From: Methylomonas rivi
GTDB taxonomy: Bacteria > Pseudomonadota > Gammaproteobacteria > Methylococcales > Methylomonadaceae
Length of the DNA: 63,002 nt
NCBI RefSeq assembly: GCF_024505165.1
Contig: NZ_JANIBK010000008.1
Span: 1-63,002, forward strand
Direction: 5' to 3'
Below the pieces are notes generated by a model. It was not told where the DNA came from and searched no databases. It saw nothing but the letters and a program-made list of their open reading frames with translations. Shown piece after piece: positions 1 through 11,852 of this stretch (its first letter is position 1; each line of letters starts with the position of its first letter). The position numbers and the translations under genes were made by a program.

Positions 1-1
1 G

Positions 2-1204
2 GCATCCAGCAAAGCCGGCGCATGGGCTTGGCGGGGCCCGGTAATAGTATTGACGCTGCTCGCCGCGGCCGGTTATTTCATCGGCTGGCCGCATCGCGCC
101 GAACAGGCAGGAGCGGAGCGAGCGTCCGAAAACCGCGACCAAAACCCGGTGGCCGTGGCTGTTGCGCCCGTCACCCAGGGCGATATGCCGATTTATCTGA
201 ACGGGTTGGGCACCGTTACGCCGCTACGCACAGTCACGCTGCATTCGCGGGTGGACGGGGAGTTGATCCGGGTGGCCTTTAGCGAGGGCCAGCAGGTCAA
301 GCAAGGCGAGGTGCTGGCGGAAATCGATCCCCGTGCTTTTCAGGTGCAATTGCAGCAGGCCCAGGGGCAATTGCTGCATGACGAGGCATTGCTGAAAAAT
401 GCCGAGATCGATCTGGAGCGGTACCGGATGCTGCTGGAACAGGACTCCATCGCCGCCCAGCAGACCGCGACGCAGGAGGCGCTGGTCAAGCAATACCGCG
501 GTACGGTAGAGGTCGACCGGGCTCAAGTGGCAAACGCAGAGATACAGTTGAGTTATACCAAAATCACCGCGCCGCTGAGCGGGCGGGCGGGTTTGCGTTT
601 GGTCGACCAGGGCAATCTGGTGCATGTCAACGATGCCAACGGTTTGGTGGTGGTTACCCAGCTCCAGCCTATCAGCGTGTTGTTTACCTTGCCGGAAGAC
701 AGTGTGCAGGCGGTCATGCGGCGCTGGCATGTCGCGGGTACGCTACCCGTCGAAGCCTATGACAGGGCCGGCCGGCAAAAATTGGCCGACGGCAAGTTGC
801 TGGCCCTGGATAACCAAATCGACCCTGCCACCGGTACCTTTAAACTAAAAGCGCAATTCGAAAATACCGATAAGGCCTTGTTTCCGAATCAGTTCGTCAA
901 CATCAAGATGAAATTGGACAACTGGCCCTCGGCCACGTTGGTGCCCACCGCCGCCATCCAGCAAGGCGCCACCGGCAGCTTTGTATATGTGGTCAAGGAC
1001 GATAATACCGTCACGGTTAGCGCGGTCAAACTCGGTCCCGGCCTGGCCGAAACCGTTGCGGTACTGGAAGGGCTAGCGCCGGGGCAAAAGGTGGTGGTCG
1101 ACGGTGCCGACAAACTGCGGGAGGGTAGCCGAGTCAAGGTGATTCCGGCCGACGGCGCGCCTGTTGCAAACGACCGCACGATGCATCGGCGGGACCCTGC
1201 CTGA
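2..1204 (+). CDS. mdtA: RND efflux periplasmic adaptor (MdtA-like), 5' end cut off by the window
   Basis: Membrane-fusion protein that should bridge an inner-membrane RND pump to an outer-membrane channel in the periplasm. The reading frame is open to the left edge, so the true start lies outside the window; the TTG at 50 is not a credible start because the hydrophobic anchor begins before it. Visible parts are one N-terminal membrane anchor, a biotinyl-lipoyl-like half motif ([19 protein letters not shown]), a central alpha-hairpin rich in Gln/Leu/Ala, the second lipoyl half ([19 protein letters not shown]) and a beta-barrel domain ([15 protein letters not shown]). The stop is two bases from the next start, so it is co-translated with the two RND subunits. 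Family assignment is firm; the exact substrate is not visible. Confidence 0.85.
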   Translation, partial: ASSKAGAWAWRGPVIVLTLLAAAGYFIGWPHRAEQAGAERASENRDQNPVAVAVAPVTQGDMPIYLNGLGTVTPLRTVTLHSRVDGELIRVAFSEGQQVKQGEVLAEIDPRAFQVQLQQAQGQLLHDEALLKNAEIDLERYRMLLEQDSIAAQQTATQEALVKQYRGTVEVDRAQVANAEIQLSYTKITAPLSGRAGLRLVDQGNLVHVNDANGLVVVTQLQPISVLFTLPEDSVQAVMRRWHVAGTLPVEAYDRAGRQKLADGKLLALDNQIDPATGTFKLKAQFENTDKALFPNQFVNIKMKLDNWPSATLVPTAAIQQGATGSFVYVVKDDNTVTVSAVKLGPGLAETVAVLEGLAPGQKVVVDGADKLREGSRVKVIPADGAPVANDRTMHRRDPA

Positions 1205-1206
1205 GT

Positions 1207-4200
1207 ATGGCCGCGGAAACCCCATCCAGGCAGGACTTCAACCCGTCGCGCATTTTTATTCTAAGGCCCGTCGCCACCTCGCTGTTAATGGTGGCGTTGC
1301 TGTTGGTCGGTATCCTGGCCTATCGCTTGCTGCCGATCTCGGCCCTACCGCAGGTCGATTATCCCACCATACAGGTGGTAACGCTGTATCCCGGAGCCAG
1401 CCCGGAGGTGATGACCTCGGTGGTTACCGCCCCGCTGGAAAGGCAATTCGGCCAAATGCCCGGGCTGAAGCAGATGACATCCGCCAGCTCCGGCGGGGCT
1501 TCGGTGATTACCTTGCAGTTTAATTTGGCGTTGGCAATGGATGTCGCCGAACAAACGGTGCAGGCCGCCATCAATGCCGCCGCTAACTTTTTACCGGACG
1601 ACTTGCCGATGCCGCCGATCTATAACAAGATCAACCCGGCCGATGCGCCGATTTTGACTTTGGCCGTCACGTCGCCCAGCATGGCCCTGACACAGGTCGA
1701 GGATCTGGTCGATACCCGTCTGGCGCAAAAAATCGCCCAACTACCCGGCGTCGGATTGGTCGGCATCAGCGGCGGCCAGCGCCCGGCCGTGCGGATCCAG
1801 GCCAATCAAAAAGCCTTGGCGGCTTATGGCTTGAGCCTGGAAGACTTGCGTACCGCCATTGCGGCCGCCAATGTCAATCAGCCCAAGGGCATGTTCGACG
1901 GCCCGGCGCGTTCCGCCATCATCGATAATAACGATCAACTGCGCGGCGCGGCGGAATACGAAGACTTGATTATCGCCTACCGCAACGGCGCGCCGGTAAA
2001 ACTGTCGGCGGTGGCGAAGGCGGTGCAGGCCAACGAAAACGCGCGGCTGGCCGCCTGGGCCAATAATGCCGCGGCGGTGATCGTCAATATTCAGCGCCAG
2101 CCCGGCGCCAATGTGATCGAGGTGGCCGACCGCATTAAACGGATGTTGCCGAGCATACAGGCTTCGCTGCCCGGCGCCGTCGACGTGGCGCCGCTAACGG
2201 ACCGCACCGTGACCATTCGTGCCTCGGTGAGGGACGTGCAATTCGAATTAATGCTGGCGGTGGCGCTGGTGGTCATGGTGATTTTCCTGTTTCTGCGCAA
2301 CCCGGCGGCGACGGCGATTCCAGCCGTCGCCGTGCCGCTATCCCTGATCGGCACCTTTGCGGTGATGTATTTGGCCGGGTTCAGTATTAATAATCTGACG
2401 CTGATGGCCTTGACCATCGCCAGCGGCTTTGTGGTGGACGATGCCATTGTGGTGATCGAGAATATTTCCCGTTACCGGGAGCGCGGCGAACCGCCTTTAC
2501 AAGCGGCATTGAAAGGTTCGCAACAAATCGGTTTTACCATTATTTCGCTGACGGTCTCCCTGGTGGCGGTATTGATTCCGCTGCTATTCATGGGCGACGT
2601 GGTCGGCCGCCTGTTCCGGGAGTTCGCCGTCACGCTGGCCGTGGCGATTTTGCTTTCCGCCATTATCTCGCTGACGCTGACGCCGATGATGTGCGCGAGA
2701 ATGCTGCGCCGAACGCCCGAACAGACCGATGCCGGCGGTTGGTATGCGCGGGTGATTGCCGTTTACGGCCGCAGCCTGGAGTGGGTATTGAATCGCCGGC
2801 GTCTGACCTTGCTGGTGGCCGCCGCCACCTTGCTGTTCACCGTGGCGCTGTATGCCGTCATCCCGAAAGGTTTTTTTCCGCTGCAGGATACCGGGTTGAT
2901 ACAGGGCATTTCCGAAGCGCCGCCCAGTATCTCGTTCGCCGCCATGGCCGAACGGCAGGCCAAACTGGCCGAAGCCATTCTGGCCGATCCGGCGGTGGCC
3001 AGTTTGTCGTCGTTTATCGGTGTCGACGGTACCAATCCGACCCTGAACAGCGGCCGCTTCCTGATCAACCTGAAACCGCATGCCCAACGCGAAGACAGCG
3101 CCGAGGCCGTGATCCGGCGCTTGCGGGTGCAATTGGCGAAACTGTCCGGCATCGACATTTATTTACAGGCGGTGCAGGACATGACCTTGGAAAGCCAGGT
3201 CAGCCGCACTCAGTATCAGTTTACGCTGCAAACCGTGGATTGGAGCGAACTCAGCGCTTGGACGCAACGGTTGGTGGCTCGGTTGCGCGAATTGCCGCAG
3301 CTCAGCGATGTGGCCAGCGACATGCAAGACCAGGGGCTGCAATTGTATGTGAATATCGACCGCGCCACCGCCAGCCGGATGGGCGTGTCCGCCGCGGCCA
3401 TCGATAATGCTTTGTATAACGCCTACGGCCAACGCTTGGTGTCTACCATTTTTACCCAGTCCAACCAATACCGGGTGGTGCTGGAAGCCAGTCCGGACAG
3501 CGGGAACGGTCTGGCGGGCATTCAAGAATTGCGTATTCCCGGCACGGACGGCAGCTTGGTGCCGCTGTCGGCGGTTGCCAGCGTATCCGAGCGGATGGCG
3601 CCGCTGGTCATGGGGCATTTGGACCAATTTCCGGCGGCGACGGTTTCGTTCAATCTGGCGTCCGGCGCTTCGCTCGGCGATGCGGTCGGCGCCATCGAGA
3701 CGGCCAAGCGGGACATCGGTTTGCCGATCGGCGTGCAAGCCGAGTATCAGGGCGCGGCGCTGGCTTTCAATGCCTCGCTGAACAACACCTTGTGGTTGAT
3801 TCTGGCCGCCATCGTCACGGTTTATATCGTGTTGGGCGTGCTGTACGAAAGCTATATCCATCCGTTGACGATATTGTCGACCTTGCCGTCGGCGGGCGTG
3901 GGGGCATTGTTGGCGCTGATGGCGGCCGGTAAGGACCTGAGCATCATCGCCGTGATAGGTATCATATTGTTGATCGGTATCGTCAAGAAAAACGCCATTA
4001 TGATGATCGATTTTGCGCTGGAGGCCGAGCGCAAACAAGGCCTGCCGCCGCGCAAGGCCATTTACCAAGCCTGCCTGTTGCGTTTCCGGCCGATCTTGAT
4101 GACCACCTTGTCGGCCATGCTCGGCGCCCTGCCTTTGATGTTGGGTTCCGGGGCCGGTTCCGAGCTGCGGCATCCCTTGGGAATCGCCATGGTCGGCGGA

Positions 4201-4314
4201 TTGCTATTCAGCCAACTGTTGACGCTGTATACCACGCCTGTGATTTATTTGGCTCTGGACGATCTGTCGCGGCGCTGGCGCGCCGGATGGGCCGGCGACG
4301 CCGGGACGATATGA
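1207..4314 (+). CDS. mdtB: RND multidrug efflux permease, MdtB-like subunit
   Basis: Proton-driven inner-membrane drug exporter of the HAE-1 RND family, 1035 residues, normal for the family. It shows the typical N-terminus ([19 protein letters not shown]), the TM4 proton-relay aspartate pair in [14 protein letters not shown], the GFFPLQDTG segment opening the second periplasmic half, and the duplicated 12-TM architecture ending in [15 protein letters not shown]. The next gene is a second, different RND subunit and the two overlap by 4 bases (ATGA), which is the arrangement of MdtB/MdtC heteromeric pumps rather than AcrB-type homotrimers. There is no strong ribosome-binding site before the ATG; translation is probably coupled to the adaptor gene 2 bases upstream. 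Confidence 0.88.
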   Translation: MAAETPSRQDFNPSRIFILRPVATSLLMVALLLVGILAYRLLPISALPQVDYPTIQVVTLYPGASPEVMTSVVTAPLERQFGQMPGLKQMTSASSGGASVITLQFNLALAMDVAEQTVQAAINAAANFLPDDLPMPPIYNKINPADAPILTLAVTSPSMALTQVEDLVDTRLAQKIAQLPGVGLVGISGGQRPAVRIQANQKALAAYGLSLEDLRTAIAAANVNQPKGMFDGPARSAIIDNNDQLRGAAEYEDLIIAYRNGAPVKLSAVAKAVQANENARLAAWANNAAAVIVNIQRQPGANVIEVADRIKRMLPSIQASLPGAVDVAPLTDRTVTIRASVRDVQFELMLAVALVVMVIFLFLRNPAATAIPAVAVPLSLIGTFAVMYLAGFSINNLTLMALTIASGFVVDDAIVVIENISRYRERGEPPLQAALKGSQQIGFTIISLTVSLVAVLIPLLFMGDVVGRLFREFAVTLAVAILLSAIISLTLTPMMCARMLRRTPEQTDAGGWYARVIAVYGRSLEWVLNRRRLTLLVAAATLLFTVALYAVIPKGFFPLQDTGLIQGISEAPPSISFAAMAERQAKLAEAILADPAVASLSSFIGVDGTNPTLNSGRFLINLKPHAQREDSAEAVIRRLRVQLAKLSGIDIYLQAVQDMTLESQVSRTQYQFTLQTVDWSELSAWTQRLVARLRELPQLSDVASDMQDQGLQLYVNIDRATASRMGVSAAAIDNALYNAYGQRLVSTIFTQSNQYRVVLEASPDSGNGLAGIQELRIPGTDGSLVPLSAVASVSERMAPLVMGHLDQFPAATVSFNLASGASLGDAVGAIETAKRDIGLPIGVQAEYQGAALAFNASLNNTLWLILAAIVTVYIVLGVLYESYIHPLTILSTLPSAGVGALLALMAAGKDLSIIAVIGIILLIGIVKKNAIMMIDFALEAERKQGLPPRKAIYQACLLRFRPILMTTLSAMLGALPLMLGSGAGSELRHPLGIAMVGGLLFSQLLTLYTTPVIYLALDDLSRRWRAGWAGDAGTI

Positions 4315-7300
4315 GTTTCTCGGCTTTGTTTATTCGGCGCCCGGTAGCAACCACCCTGCTGACCATCGGTTTGGCATTGGCCGGCGTGATGGCCTTTGTG
4401 CAGTTGCCGGTGGCGCCGTTGCCGCAGGTGGATTTTCCGACCATTTCGGTGTCGGCCGGCTTGCCCGGCGCCAGCCCGGAAACCATGGCCGCCACCATTG
4501 CCACGCCGTTGGAGCGCTCGCTGGGCCGGATTGCCGGCATCGCCGAAATGACTTCCGCCAGTTCCGCCGGGACGACGGGCATTACCCTGCAATTCGATCT
4601 GGACCGCGACATCGACGGCGCGGCGCGGGACGTGCAGGCCGCCATCAATGCCTCCAGCCGTTTGTTGCCCGCCGAATTGCCCAGCCGGCCGGTATACCGC
4701 AAGGTCAATCCGTCCGATTCGCCGATTCTGATTTTATCCCTCACCTCCGATATCCTCGATCGCGGGCAAATGTACGATGCCGCCTCCACGATTTTGGCGC
4801 AAAAAATCGCCCAAATCGACGGCATCGGCCAGGTCAGGGTGGGCGGCAGTTCGCTGCCGGCGGTACGGGTGGAGTTGAATCCCCATATGCTGGCCAAATA
4901 TCAGCTGAGCCTGGAAGATGTGCGTGGAGCCATCGTCGCCGCCAATGTCAACAGTCCCAAGGGCGCCATTGAAGAGCAGGGCCGGCATTGGCAAATTCAG
5001 GCCAACGATCAGGTCAAACGGGCGGCCGATTACAATCCGCTGATCGTAGCTTACCGCAACGGCGCGCCGATCCGGGTCGCCGATCTGGGCGAGGCGGTGG
5101 ATTCGGTGGAAGACGTCCGCAATGCCGGGGTCAGGAACGGCCGCAATTCCGTATTGCTGATTCTAAATAAACAACCCGGCTCCAACATCATCGAAACCGT
5201 GGAAAGGGTCAAGGCCATGCTGCCGCGATTGCAGGCACTGTTGCCCAATGCCATGACGTTATCCGTGGCGGTGGACAGGTCGCTGACCATCCGCGCTTCG
5301 GTCGACGAGGTAGAGCGCAGTTTGCTGATCGCCATAGCATTGGTGATCATGGTGATACTGCTGTTTTTGCGCAAATTGCAGTCGGCGCTGATTCCCATCA
5401 TTGCGGTGCCGGTATCCTTGTTGGGTGCCTGCGGGATTATGTATTTATGCGGTTACAGTCTGGATAACCTGTCCCTGATGGCGCTGACCATCGCCACCGG
5501 CTTCGTGGTCGACGATGCCATCGTGGTGCTGGAAAACATCAGCCGGCATATTGAAAAAGGCCAAACCCCATTTCAGGCCGCGCTGCACGGCGCCCGCGAA
5601 GTGGGGTTTACCGTGGTGTCGATGAGTCTGTCATTGGTGGCCGTGTTCATTCCGATTCTATTGATGGGCGGCATTGTCGGCCGGTTGTTTCGCGAGTTTG
5701 CCGTTACCTTGTCCGCGGCCGTTTTGGTGTCGCTGCTGGTGTCTCTGACCGTCACGCCCATGCTGTGCGCGCGCTGGTTAAAACCGGCGCAATTGAATCG
5801 GCCGGGGCGCCTGGCGCGCGGTTTGGAGAGGGTGTTTGCATGGGTCCAGGGCGGTTACCGGGTCAGTTTGCATTGGGCTTTGCGGCATGCGCCGCTGATG
5901 CTGGCGATTTTGTTGGTCTGCATTGCCTTGAACGTGTATTTGTACGCCATCGTGCCGAAGGGTTTTTTTCCGGTGCAGGACAACGGCAGGCTGGCCGGCA
6001 GCATTCAGGCCGATCAGAGTATCTCCTTTCAGGCCATGCAGAAGAAATTGCTCGAGTTTGCGGATATTTTGCAAAAAGACCCGGAGGTTACCTCGGTGGT
6101 CGGCTTTGCCGGCGGCGGGCAAAACAGCAATACCGGCCGCATTTTTGCGGTATTGCGGGAACCCGAACTGCGCCGGGATTCAATCGACGCTATCATGAAG
6201 CGCTTGCGGAAAGAACTTGCCAACGAGCCGGGCGCCAGCTTATTTTTGCAGCCGATACAGGATTTGCGCATCGGCGGCCGTTCTTCGGCGGCGCTGTACC
6301 AATTTACCTTGGTAACCGAAAATCTGGACGATTTGCGGGAGTGGACCCCCAAAATTCTGGCCGCCCTGCAAGCCCGGCCGGAGTTGCTCGATGTGAATAG
6401 CGACCAACAGGATAAGGGCCAGCAAGTTTCGCTACGGGTGGACCGCGACAAAGCCGCCCGTTACGGCATCAGTCAGGCGGCCATCGATACGGCTTTGAAC
6501 AACGCTTTCGGGCAGCGGCAGGTGTCGGTTATTTATAATCCGCTCAACCAATACCATGTGATCATGGAATTGGCGCCGGAATATTGGCAGAATTCGCGGG
6601 TATTGAATCAACTGTATGTCAGCCCGGCCGCCGGCGTCGGCGGGCAAAATTCGACGGCCCAAATTCCCTTGGCGGCGCTGGCCGGTTTTCAATCCACAAA
6701 TGCGCCGTTGACCGTGAACCATCAGGGACAATTCGCCGCCGCCACCTTGTCTTTTAACCTTAAGCCGGGCGTGTCGTTATCGGATGCCACCCAATTGATC
6801 GAAGACAGTATGAAAAAGATCGGTGCGCCGAATACCCTGCGCGGCAGTTTTCAAGGCAGCGCCAAGGCCTTTCAGGAATCGTTGAGCAATCAACCCTGGC
6901 TGATCGCGGCGGCCCTGGCAACCATTTACATCGTGTTGGGCGTGCTGTACGAAAGTTACATTCACCCGCTGACGATCTTGTCCAGCTTGCCGTCGGCCGG
7001 AATGGGGGCCATTTTGGCGCTGATGGTCTGCGATACCGAATTCAGCATCATTGCCTTGATCGGCGTGATTTTGCTGATCGGTATCGTTAAAAAGAACGCC
7101 ATCATGATGATAGATTTCGCCCTCCAGGCCGAGCGGGAGCAAGGCCTTGGCAGCGAAGAGGCCATCTTTCAGGCCTGTTTGTTGCGTTTTCGCCCCATCA
7201 TGATGACCACCTTGGCGGCCATGCTGGGCGCGTTACCCTTGGCGATGGCCTCCGGCTACGGCGCCGAATTCCGGCAGCCGCTGGGGATTTCCATCGTCGG

Positions 7301-7424
7301 CGGCTTGTTGGTCAGTCAGTTATTGACGTTGTATACCACGCCGGTGGTGTATTTGTATCTGGACCGGCTCAGTCTCGCCAGCCGGCATTGGTTTAAGGGC
7401 AGGCATGCCGTTCGCGCCATTTAA
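4311..7424 (+). CDS. mdtC: RND multidrug efflux permease, MdtC-like subunit
   Basis: Second RND permease of the pump, 1037 residues. I start it at the ATG inside the stop of the previous gene (ATGA overlap), because the protein then begins with the family-typical [16 protein letters not shown]; an in-frame ATG 24 bases upstream would add an arginine-rich tail that is not conserved. The TM4 aspartate pair ([14 protein letters not shown]) and GFFPVQDNG are present. It resembles its neighbour along the whole length but is clearly a separate paralogue, as expected for a B2C heterotrimer. The outer-membrane channel gene starts 20 bases before this gene ends. Confidence 0.88.
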   Translation: MSFSALFIRRPVATTLLTIGLALAGVMAFVQLPVAPLPQVDFPTISVSAGLPGASPETMAATIATPLERSLGRIAGIAEMTSASSAGTTGITLQFDLDRDIDGAARDVQAAINASSRLLPAELPSRPVYRKVNPSDSPILILSLTSDILDRGQMYDAASTILAQKIAQIDGIGQVRVGGSSLPAVRVELNPHMLAKYQLSLEDVRGAIVAANVNSPKGAIEEQGRHWQIQANDQVKRAADYNPLIVAYRNGAPIRVADLGEAVDSVEDVRNAGVRNGRNSVLLILNKQPGSNIIETVERVKAMLPRLQALLPNAMTLSVAVDRSLTIRASVDEVERSLLIAIALVIMVILLFLRKLQSALIPIIAVPVSLLGACGIMYLCGYSLDNLSLMALTIATGFVVDDAIVVLENISRHIEKGQTPFQAALHGAREVGFTVVSMSLSLVAVFIPILLMGGIVGRLFREFAVTLSAAVLVSLLVSLTVTPMLCARWLKPAQLNRPGRLARGLERVFAWVQGGYRVSLHWALRHAPLMLAILLVCIALNVYLYAIVPKGFFPVQDNGRLAGSIQADQSISFQAMQKKLLEFADILQKDPEVTSVVGFAGGGQNSNTGRIFAVLREPELRRDSIDAIMKRLRKELANEPGASLFLQPIQDLRIGGRSSAALYQFTLVTENLDDLREWTPKILAALQARPELLDVNSDQQDKGQQVSLRVDRDKAARYGISQAAIDTALNNAFGQRQVSVIYNPLNQYHVIMELAPEYWQNSRVLNQLYVSPAAGVGGQNSTAQIPLAALAGFQSTNAPLTVNHQGQFAAATLSFNLKPGVSLSDATQLIEDSMKKIGAPNTLRGSFQGSAKAFQESLSNQPWLIAAALATIYIVLGVLYESYIHPLTILSSLPSAGMGAILALMVCDTEFSIIALIGVILLIGIVKKNAIMMIDFALQAEREQGLGSEEAIFQACLLRFRPIMMTTLAAMLGALPLAMASGYGAEFRQPLGISIVGGLLVSQLLTLYTTPVVYLYLDRLSLASRHWFKGRHAVRAI

Positions 7425-8913
7425 ACCGATGATAAAGTTGATGCCGATGCGCGTATTAGCCTTGTCGTTTTTGCAGGTGCTGCTGGCAGGTTGCACCATG
7501 GGCCCGGACTATGTACGGCCGCAAGCGGTCGTGCCCGCCGAATTCAAGGAAATGAAAGGTTGGAAACAGGCGCAACCCCGAGACGATAGTCTGCCCGGCA
7601 AGTGGTGGGAAATTTTCGGCGATGCGCAACTAAACGCCTTGCAGGAGCAGGTTGCCGGCGGCAACCAGTCTTTGGTCGCGGCCGAAGCTCAGTACCGGCA
7701 GGCCCAGCATTTGGTGCAATCGGCGCGCGCGGCTTATCTGCCGACGGCCGGGGTCACCGGCAGCGTCAACCGCTTCAAGGCGGCCAGCGGGCAGAGTGTG
7801 GCGGTATCCGGTATCCGCAATCTGTTCGGTACGGCGTTGAACATCGCCTGGGAGCCGGATTTGTGGGGTAGCGTGCGCCGCCAGGTGGAAGCCGATACCA
7901 GTAGCGCCCAAGCCAGCGCCGCCACCTTGCAGGCCTTGCGGCTTTCCACCCAGGCCGCTTTGGCGCAGGATTATTTTCAGTTGCGGGCCTTGGATGCCCA
8001 ACAGCAGTTACTGGAAAAAACCGTGGCCGCTTATCAAAAGACCCTGGATATTACCCGCAACCGTTACGCGGCCGGCGTGGCGGCGCGCAACGATGTGTTG
8101 CAGGCGGAGGCGCAACTGGAAGCGGCCCGGGGGCAAGCCATCGATGTGGGGGTGTCGCGTTCGCAAATGGAGCATGCCTTGGCGGTGTTGATCGGCAAAT
8201 CGCCGGCGGAATTGAATTTGCCGCGTACCGAACAGCTCCCAGGCAGCTTGCCGCAAATTCCGGTGGGGGTGCCGTCGACCTTATTGGAGCGCCGGCCGGA
8301 TATCGCCAATGCCGAGCGCTTGGTGGCCGCCGCCAATGCCAAAATCGGCGTGGCCAAAGCCGCTTATTTTCCCAGTCTGACCTTGTCAGCCACCAACGGC
8401 TTTCAAACCGTCAATCTATCCAAACTGTTTTCCATGGCCAGCCGCTATTGGGCCTTGGGCCCGGCCGCCGCGGCCTGGACCTTGCTGGACGGCGGTGCCA
8501 AAAATGCCCAGCTGAAGCAGGCTGTCGACAGTTTCGATGTCAGCGTTGCCCAATATCGGCAAGCCGTGTTGACCGGCTTTCAGGAGGTGGAGGACAGTTT
8601 GTCCGCCTTGCGAACACTACAGGAAGAGCAGTTGGTGCTCGACAAGGCGGTTCAATCCGCCCGGTCCGCATTGACCATTACCGAGAACCAATATAAGGCC
8701 GGCACGGTGAGCTATTTGAACGTCATGACCGCGCAAGCGGCGGCGTTGACGAATGAAAAATCGTCGATTGCGGTATTGGGCGAACGGCTGAGTTACTCGG
8801 TGCAACTGGTCAAGGCCTTGGGCGGCGGCTGGGATGACGGCAGCTTGCCGGATAGCGATGCCGCGGCCGGCGACAGCAGCTGGACGGATGTGTTGCCGTT
8901 TCCCATGCAATAA
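7405..8913 (+). CDS. outer-membrane efflux lipoprotein, NodT/OprM family
   Basis: TolC-like outer-membrane channel of the RND pump, 502 residues. A lipobox (LLAGC) follows a hydrophobic signal segment, so the protein should be lipid-anchored; GPDYVRP directly after the Cys is typical of the NodT family. Two repeated coiled-coil/outer-membrane efflux units follow, with the family signatures RRPDI and [13 protein letters not shown]. The ATG at 7405 is preceded by AAGGG at 5-base spacing and lies inside the end of mdtC; ATGs at 7429, 7441 and 7447 are alternatives that give shorter signal peptides. Having its own channel gene in the operon makes this a self-contained tripartite exporter. Confidence 0.86.
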   Translation: MPFAPFKPMIKLMPMRVLALSFLQVLLAGCTMGPDYVRPQAVVPAEFKEMKGWKQAQPRDDSLPGKWWEIFGDAQLNALQEQVAGGNQSLVAAEAQYRQAQHLVQSARAAYLPTAGVTGSVNRFKAASGQSVAVSGIRNLFGTALNIAWEPDLWGSVRRQVEADTSSAQASAATLQALRLSTQAALAQDYFQLRALDAQQQLLEKTVAAYQKTLDITRNRYAAGVAARNDVLQAEAQLEAARGQAIDVGVSRSQMEHALAVLIGKSPAELNLPRTEQLPGSLPQIPVGVPSTLLERRPDIANAERLVAAANAKIGVAKAAYFPSLTLSATNGFQTVNLSKLFSMASRYWALGPAAAAWTLLDGGAKNAQLKQAVDSFDVSVAQYRQAVLTGFQEVEDSLSALRTLQEEQLVLDKAVQSARSALTITENQYKAGTVSYLNVMTAQAAALTNEKSSIAVLGERLSYSVQLVKALGGGWDDGSLPDSDAAAGDSSWTDVLPFPMQ

Positions 8914-9032
8914 GCGGACAAGTCGGGAATGAATGGACCGTTTCGTCTTTCCCGCCACGATAGCGGATTTTTAGCGATAAAATAGCTTTAAGGTTATTTT
9001 TTAATATTCAAACGAATCAGACCGCCAACCCA

Positions 9033-10034
9033 GTGCTTAAACAATTTGATATTTTGCCCGAAGGCCTGCTGGATATTGCCGTCGAGCAGCTTTACACGCT
9101 GATACCGGAGCCGGCCTTGTTTCATTTGCCCGGCAAGCGTTCGGATACGCTGTTCGTGTCGGTGTTGTTGCACGGTAACGAGCCGACCGGTTTTCTGGCG
9201 CTGCAAATGCTGTTGCGGAAATATCGTAACCAACTGCTGCCGAGAAATTTGAGTCTGTTTTTCGGTAATACCCAAGCGGCGCGTTTTAATCTGCGGCGGC
9301 TGGATCGTCAACCGGATTTCAATCGCATCTGGCCGGGTACGCCGCTGCCCGATTCGCCGGAAACGGTCTGGACGCAACAGATTTGCGATGCGATGCGGGC
9401 GCGCGAGTTATTCGCCAGTATCGATGTGCATAACAATACCGGGCTCAACCCGCACTATGCCTGCATTAACAAGCTGGAGGATGATTTCCTGCATCTGGGG
9501 GCGCTGTTCGGCCGTTTGATGGTGCATTTTACCCATCCCAAGGGTGTGCAATCGGCGGCTTTTGCGGAACTCTGTCCGGCGGTGACCCTGGAATGCGGGC
9601 GCCCGGACCAACCGCACGGCGTTGAGCACGCTTTTCAGTTTATCGATAGTTGCCTGCATTTGCAGGCGTTTCCAGCTCACCCGGTAGCCAAGCAGGATGT
9701 CGATATTTATCACACCGTGGCGCAGGTGACCATAGACGAGCATGTCGCTTTCGGTTTTAACGACGCCGCCGCGGATTTGTCGCTGGATCGGGACTTGGAA
9801 CGCTTGAATTTCACCGAAATTCAAGCGGGAACGGTATTCGGTAAGGTCAGGGGCGCCCGAATGCCGCTGCTGGCGCGAGATAATGATGGACAGCCGATTA
9901 CCGAAAAGTTTTTTAGGTTGGCGGACGGCCAATTACAAATTACCAGGCCTACCATGCCGTCGATGTTGACCCTGAATGAACGGGTGATTCGGCAGGATTG
10001 CCTGTGTTATTTAATGGAGCGGCTGGCGTTTTGA
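9033..10034 (+). CDS. zinc-dependent deacylase of the AstE/AspA (succinylglutamate desuccinylase/aspartoacylase) family
   Basis: M14-like metallohydrolase, 333 residues, beginning with GTG. Zinc and catalytic motifs are visible: HGNEPTG (first His and Glu ligands), RRLDRQPDFNRIWPG (substrate-binding Arg region), DVHNNTG (second His ligand) and TLECG (catalytic Glu). It is not in an arginine-succinyltransferase (ast) operon; it stands alone between the efflux operon and rpsF, so succinylarginine catabolism is not supported and the acyl-amino-acid substrate is unknown. Sequences of this type are often annotated simply as M14 family peptidase or aspartoacylase-like. Confidence 0.8.
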   Translation: MLKQFDILPEGLLDIAVEQLYTLIPEPALFHLPGKRSDTLFVSVLLHGNEPTGFLALQMLLRKYRNQLLPRNLSLFFGNTQAARFNLRRLDRQPDFNRIWPGTPLPDSPETVWTQQICDAMRARELFASIDVHNNTGLNPHYACINKLEDDFLHLGALFGRLMVHFTHPKGVQSAAFAELCPAVTLECGRPDQPHGVEHAFQFIDSCLHLQAFPAHPVAKQDVDIYHTVAQVTIDEHVAFGFNDAAADLSLDRDLERLNFTEIQAGTVFGKVRGARMPLLARDNDGQPITEKFFRLADGQLQITRPTMPSMLTLNERVIRQDCLCYLMERLAF

Positions 10035-10077
10035 CGGCGCCCGCCGCCGCAAAGCCGGCAGCGGTTGAAAAATAAGT

Positions 10078-10105
10078 TTGCAAGAATCTTGCCTGATTTT
10101 ATAAT
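10078..10105 (+). promoter_or_regulatory. probable sigma70 promoter of the rpsF operon
   Basis: TTGCAA at 10078-10083 (4 of 6 consensus bases) and a perfect TATAAT at 10100-10105 are separated by 16 bases. They lie about 85 bases before rpsF, leaving a leader of roughly 75 bases. That leader contains a small GC hairpin around 10148-10159 with a CCG triplet. This would fit an S6:S18 autoregulatory site, but I cannot confirm the fold by eye. Confidence 0.6.
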
Positions 10106-10189
10106 GGTCTGTTTTTGGGATATTCCATCCCGAATCCTTGCTTCACTGCTCGTCCGAGCGGGAGGCTTTTTGAACCGTAAGGAGAAATC

Positions 10190-10615
10190 ATGCGTCATTA
10201 TGAAATCGTCTTCTTGGTACACCCTGATCAAAGCGCTCAGGTGCCTGCCATGATAGAACGTTACAAAACCACCATCGAAGAGGCTGCAGGTAAAATCCAC
10301 CGTCTGGAAGACTGGGGCCGTAGACATTTAGCTTACCCTATCAAAAAAATTCATAAAGCACACTATGTGTTGATGAATATCGAATGCGATCAAGCCACTC
10401 TTGAAGAATTGGAAGCGGGTTTCCGCTTTAACGATGCGATTCTGCGCAGCCAAACCTTGCTGCAAAAAGAAGCCGTTACCGCGCCTTCCGCCATTGCCAC
10501 CAGCGGTAACGACGGTCAAAAAACCAGCAACCGCGTAAAAGAAGTTGAAGAAGAGACTGAAGAAGCGGACGTTGTGGAAGAAGTTGCAAGCGAAACCGAA
10601 GCGGATTCCGAATAA
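10190..10615 (+). CDS. rpsF: 30S ribosomal protein S6
   Basis: Ribosomal protein bS6, 141 residues. It begins [14 protein letters not shown] and carries the conserved [17 protein letters not shown] region. The ATG follows AAGGAG at good spacing. The C-terminal ~45 residues are a low-complexity acidic tail ([18 protein letters not shown]), as in other gammaproteobacterial S6 proteins, where C-terminal glutamates can be added by RimK; a RimK-like ATP-grasp protein is encoded at 59.2-60.7 kb of this window, though it belongs to a different subfamily. First gene of the S6-S18-L9 operon; priB is absent between rpsF and rpsR. Confidence 0.97.
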   Translation: MRHYEIVFLVHPDQSAQVPAMIERYKTTIEEAAGKIHRLEDWGRRHLAYPIKKIHKAHYVLMNIECDQATLEELEAGFRFNDAILRSQTLLQKEAVTAPSAIATSGNDGQKTSNRVKEVEEETEEADVVEEVASETEADSE

Positions 10616-10639
10616 ACTTTTTAAATCAAGAGAATTAAT

Positions 10640-10870
10640 ATGGCACGTAACAATATCAGACGTAAAAAAGGCTGCCGCTTCAGCGGTGAAGATGCAACCG
10701 TGATCGATTATAAAGATCTGGATTTGCTGAGCGAATACATCACCGAAACCGGCAAAATCATTCCCAGCCGCATCACCGGCACTAGCGCAAAATATCAAAG
10801 ACAGTTGACGTCGGCTATTAAACAGGCCCGTTTTCTGGCGCTGCTGCCGTTCTGCGACGCGCACAAATAA
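10640..10870 (+). CDS. rpsR: 30S ribosomal protein S18
   Basis: Ribosomal protein bS18, 76 residues, the usual length. The conserved core is visible: [19 protein letters not shown] followed by [15 protein letters not shown] and [11 protein letters not shown]. It follows rpsF by 24 bases with an AAGAG ribosome-binding site. S18 pairs with S6 on the platform of the small subunit, and the two proteins are co-regulated in many bacteria. Confidence 0.97.
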   Translation: MARNNIRRKKGCRFSGEDATVIDYKDLDLLSEYITETGKIIPSRITGTSAKYQRQLTSAIKQARFLALLPFCDAHK

Positions 10871-10894
10871 TTTAAGGTAAGCCGGAGAGCGGTC

Positions 10895-11806
10895 GTGCAG
10901 TTTTTGGCAGCCTACATCATGAAAGGCCGTCTGCAAGCCATGACGGTTGCGGCTGCCTTTGCATTGCTGTCATTGAAATTTCCTCCGGCAAGTATCGTAA
11001 GTTCGGCTTCGGTCGCATTGGTCACTTTGCGTAGGGGCGGTAAAGAAGGTTTGTATGTGCTGGTGTGCGCCTGTTTGGCGGCGGCTATACTCAGCGTGTT
11101 CTTGAAAATCGGTTATCAATTCGCCTTGTTGTACGGCGTGGTGTTGTGGACGCCGGTTTGGCTGATCTCCATAGTGCTGCGCGAAGGTAGAAATCTGGCG
11201 GTGGCGATAGAGATTGCCGTGTTGCTGGGCGTGGCGGCCGTGTTGGCTTTCTACGCCTATCAACCGCAACCGGCCCAAGTCTGGGGTGGGGTGTTATCGG
11301 TGATGATGCAACCTATGTTGGACGCGAAACCGGATGTGCCTATCGAACAAATCAAGCAATCGGCGCAAGCTTTTGCCCATTTCATGACCGGGGCTATTGC
11401 CGCCGGCAGTGTGTACGGCTTGTTGTTCGGCTTGTTCCTGGCCAGATGGTGGCAGGCGGCGCTTTACAATCCGGGCGGATTCAGAACCGAGTTTTTGGCC
11501 ATGAAAGGCCACGCTCAGCTGGCGGTGGCCACGATGCTATTGATTGCGGTAGCCGCTTTATCGTCCGGCGCGCTGGCCGAGGTTTGCTGGAACATGCTGC
11601 TGGTGCTGTTCGTGCTGTATACCTTTATCGGTACCGCCGTACTGCATGCTTGTTTCGCGGTCATGAAAGGCAGCCGGTTCATGGTGCCGTTTCTGTACCT
11701 GACGTTGGTGATCATTCCGCACGTGATGGCGATCATAGCCGTCGTTGGCTTGATCGATAACTGGTTGAACTTACGTAATAAAATTTCAAATACAACGGCC
11801 GGCTAA
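10895..11806 (+). CDS. polytopic membrane protein, DUF2232/YybS-like, in the ribosomal operon
   Basis: Hydrophobic protein of 303 residues with about eight predicted membrane segments and no catalytic motif I recognise. It starts with GTG 24 bases after rpsR. A DUF2232-type membrane protein between rpsR and rplI is a recurrent arrangement in Pseudomonas-like gammaproteobacteria, so placement rather than motif supports the family call. The polar loop between TM5 and TM6 (PVMLDAKPDVPIEQI-type region) and the loop after TM6 are the only longer soluble parts. Function is unknown; a role in envelope physiology is only a guess from family members. Confidence 0.7.
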   Translation: MQFLAAYIMKGRLQAMTVAAAFALLSLKFPPASIVSSASVALVTLRRGGKEGLYVLVCACLAAAILSVFLKIGYQFALLYGVVLWTPVWLISIVLREGRNLAVAIEIAVLLGVAAVLAFYAYQPQPAQVWGGVLSVMMQPMLDAKPDVPIEQIKQSAQAFAHFMTGAIAAGSVYGLLFGLFLARWWQAALYNPGGFRTEFLAMKGHAQLAVATMLLIAVAALSSGALAEVCWNMLLVLFVLYTFIGTAVLHACFAVMKGSRFMVPFLYLTLVIIPHVMAIIAVVGLIDNWLNLRNKISNTTAG

Positions 11807-11852
11807 ACGCGGTCATCATTTCGACATAGGTCGATTAACGAGGTAAGTAAAG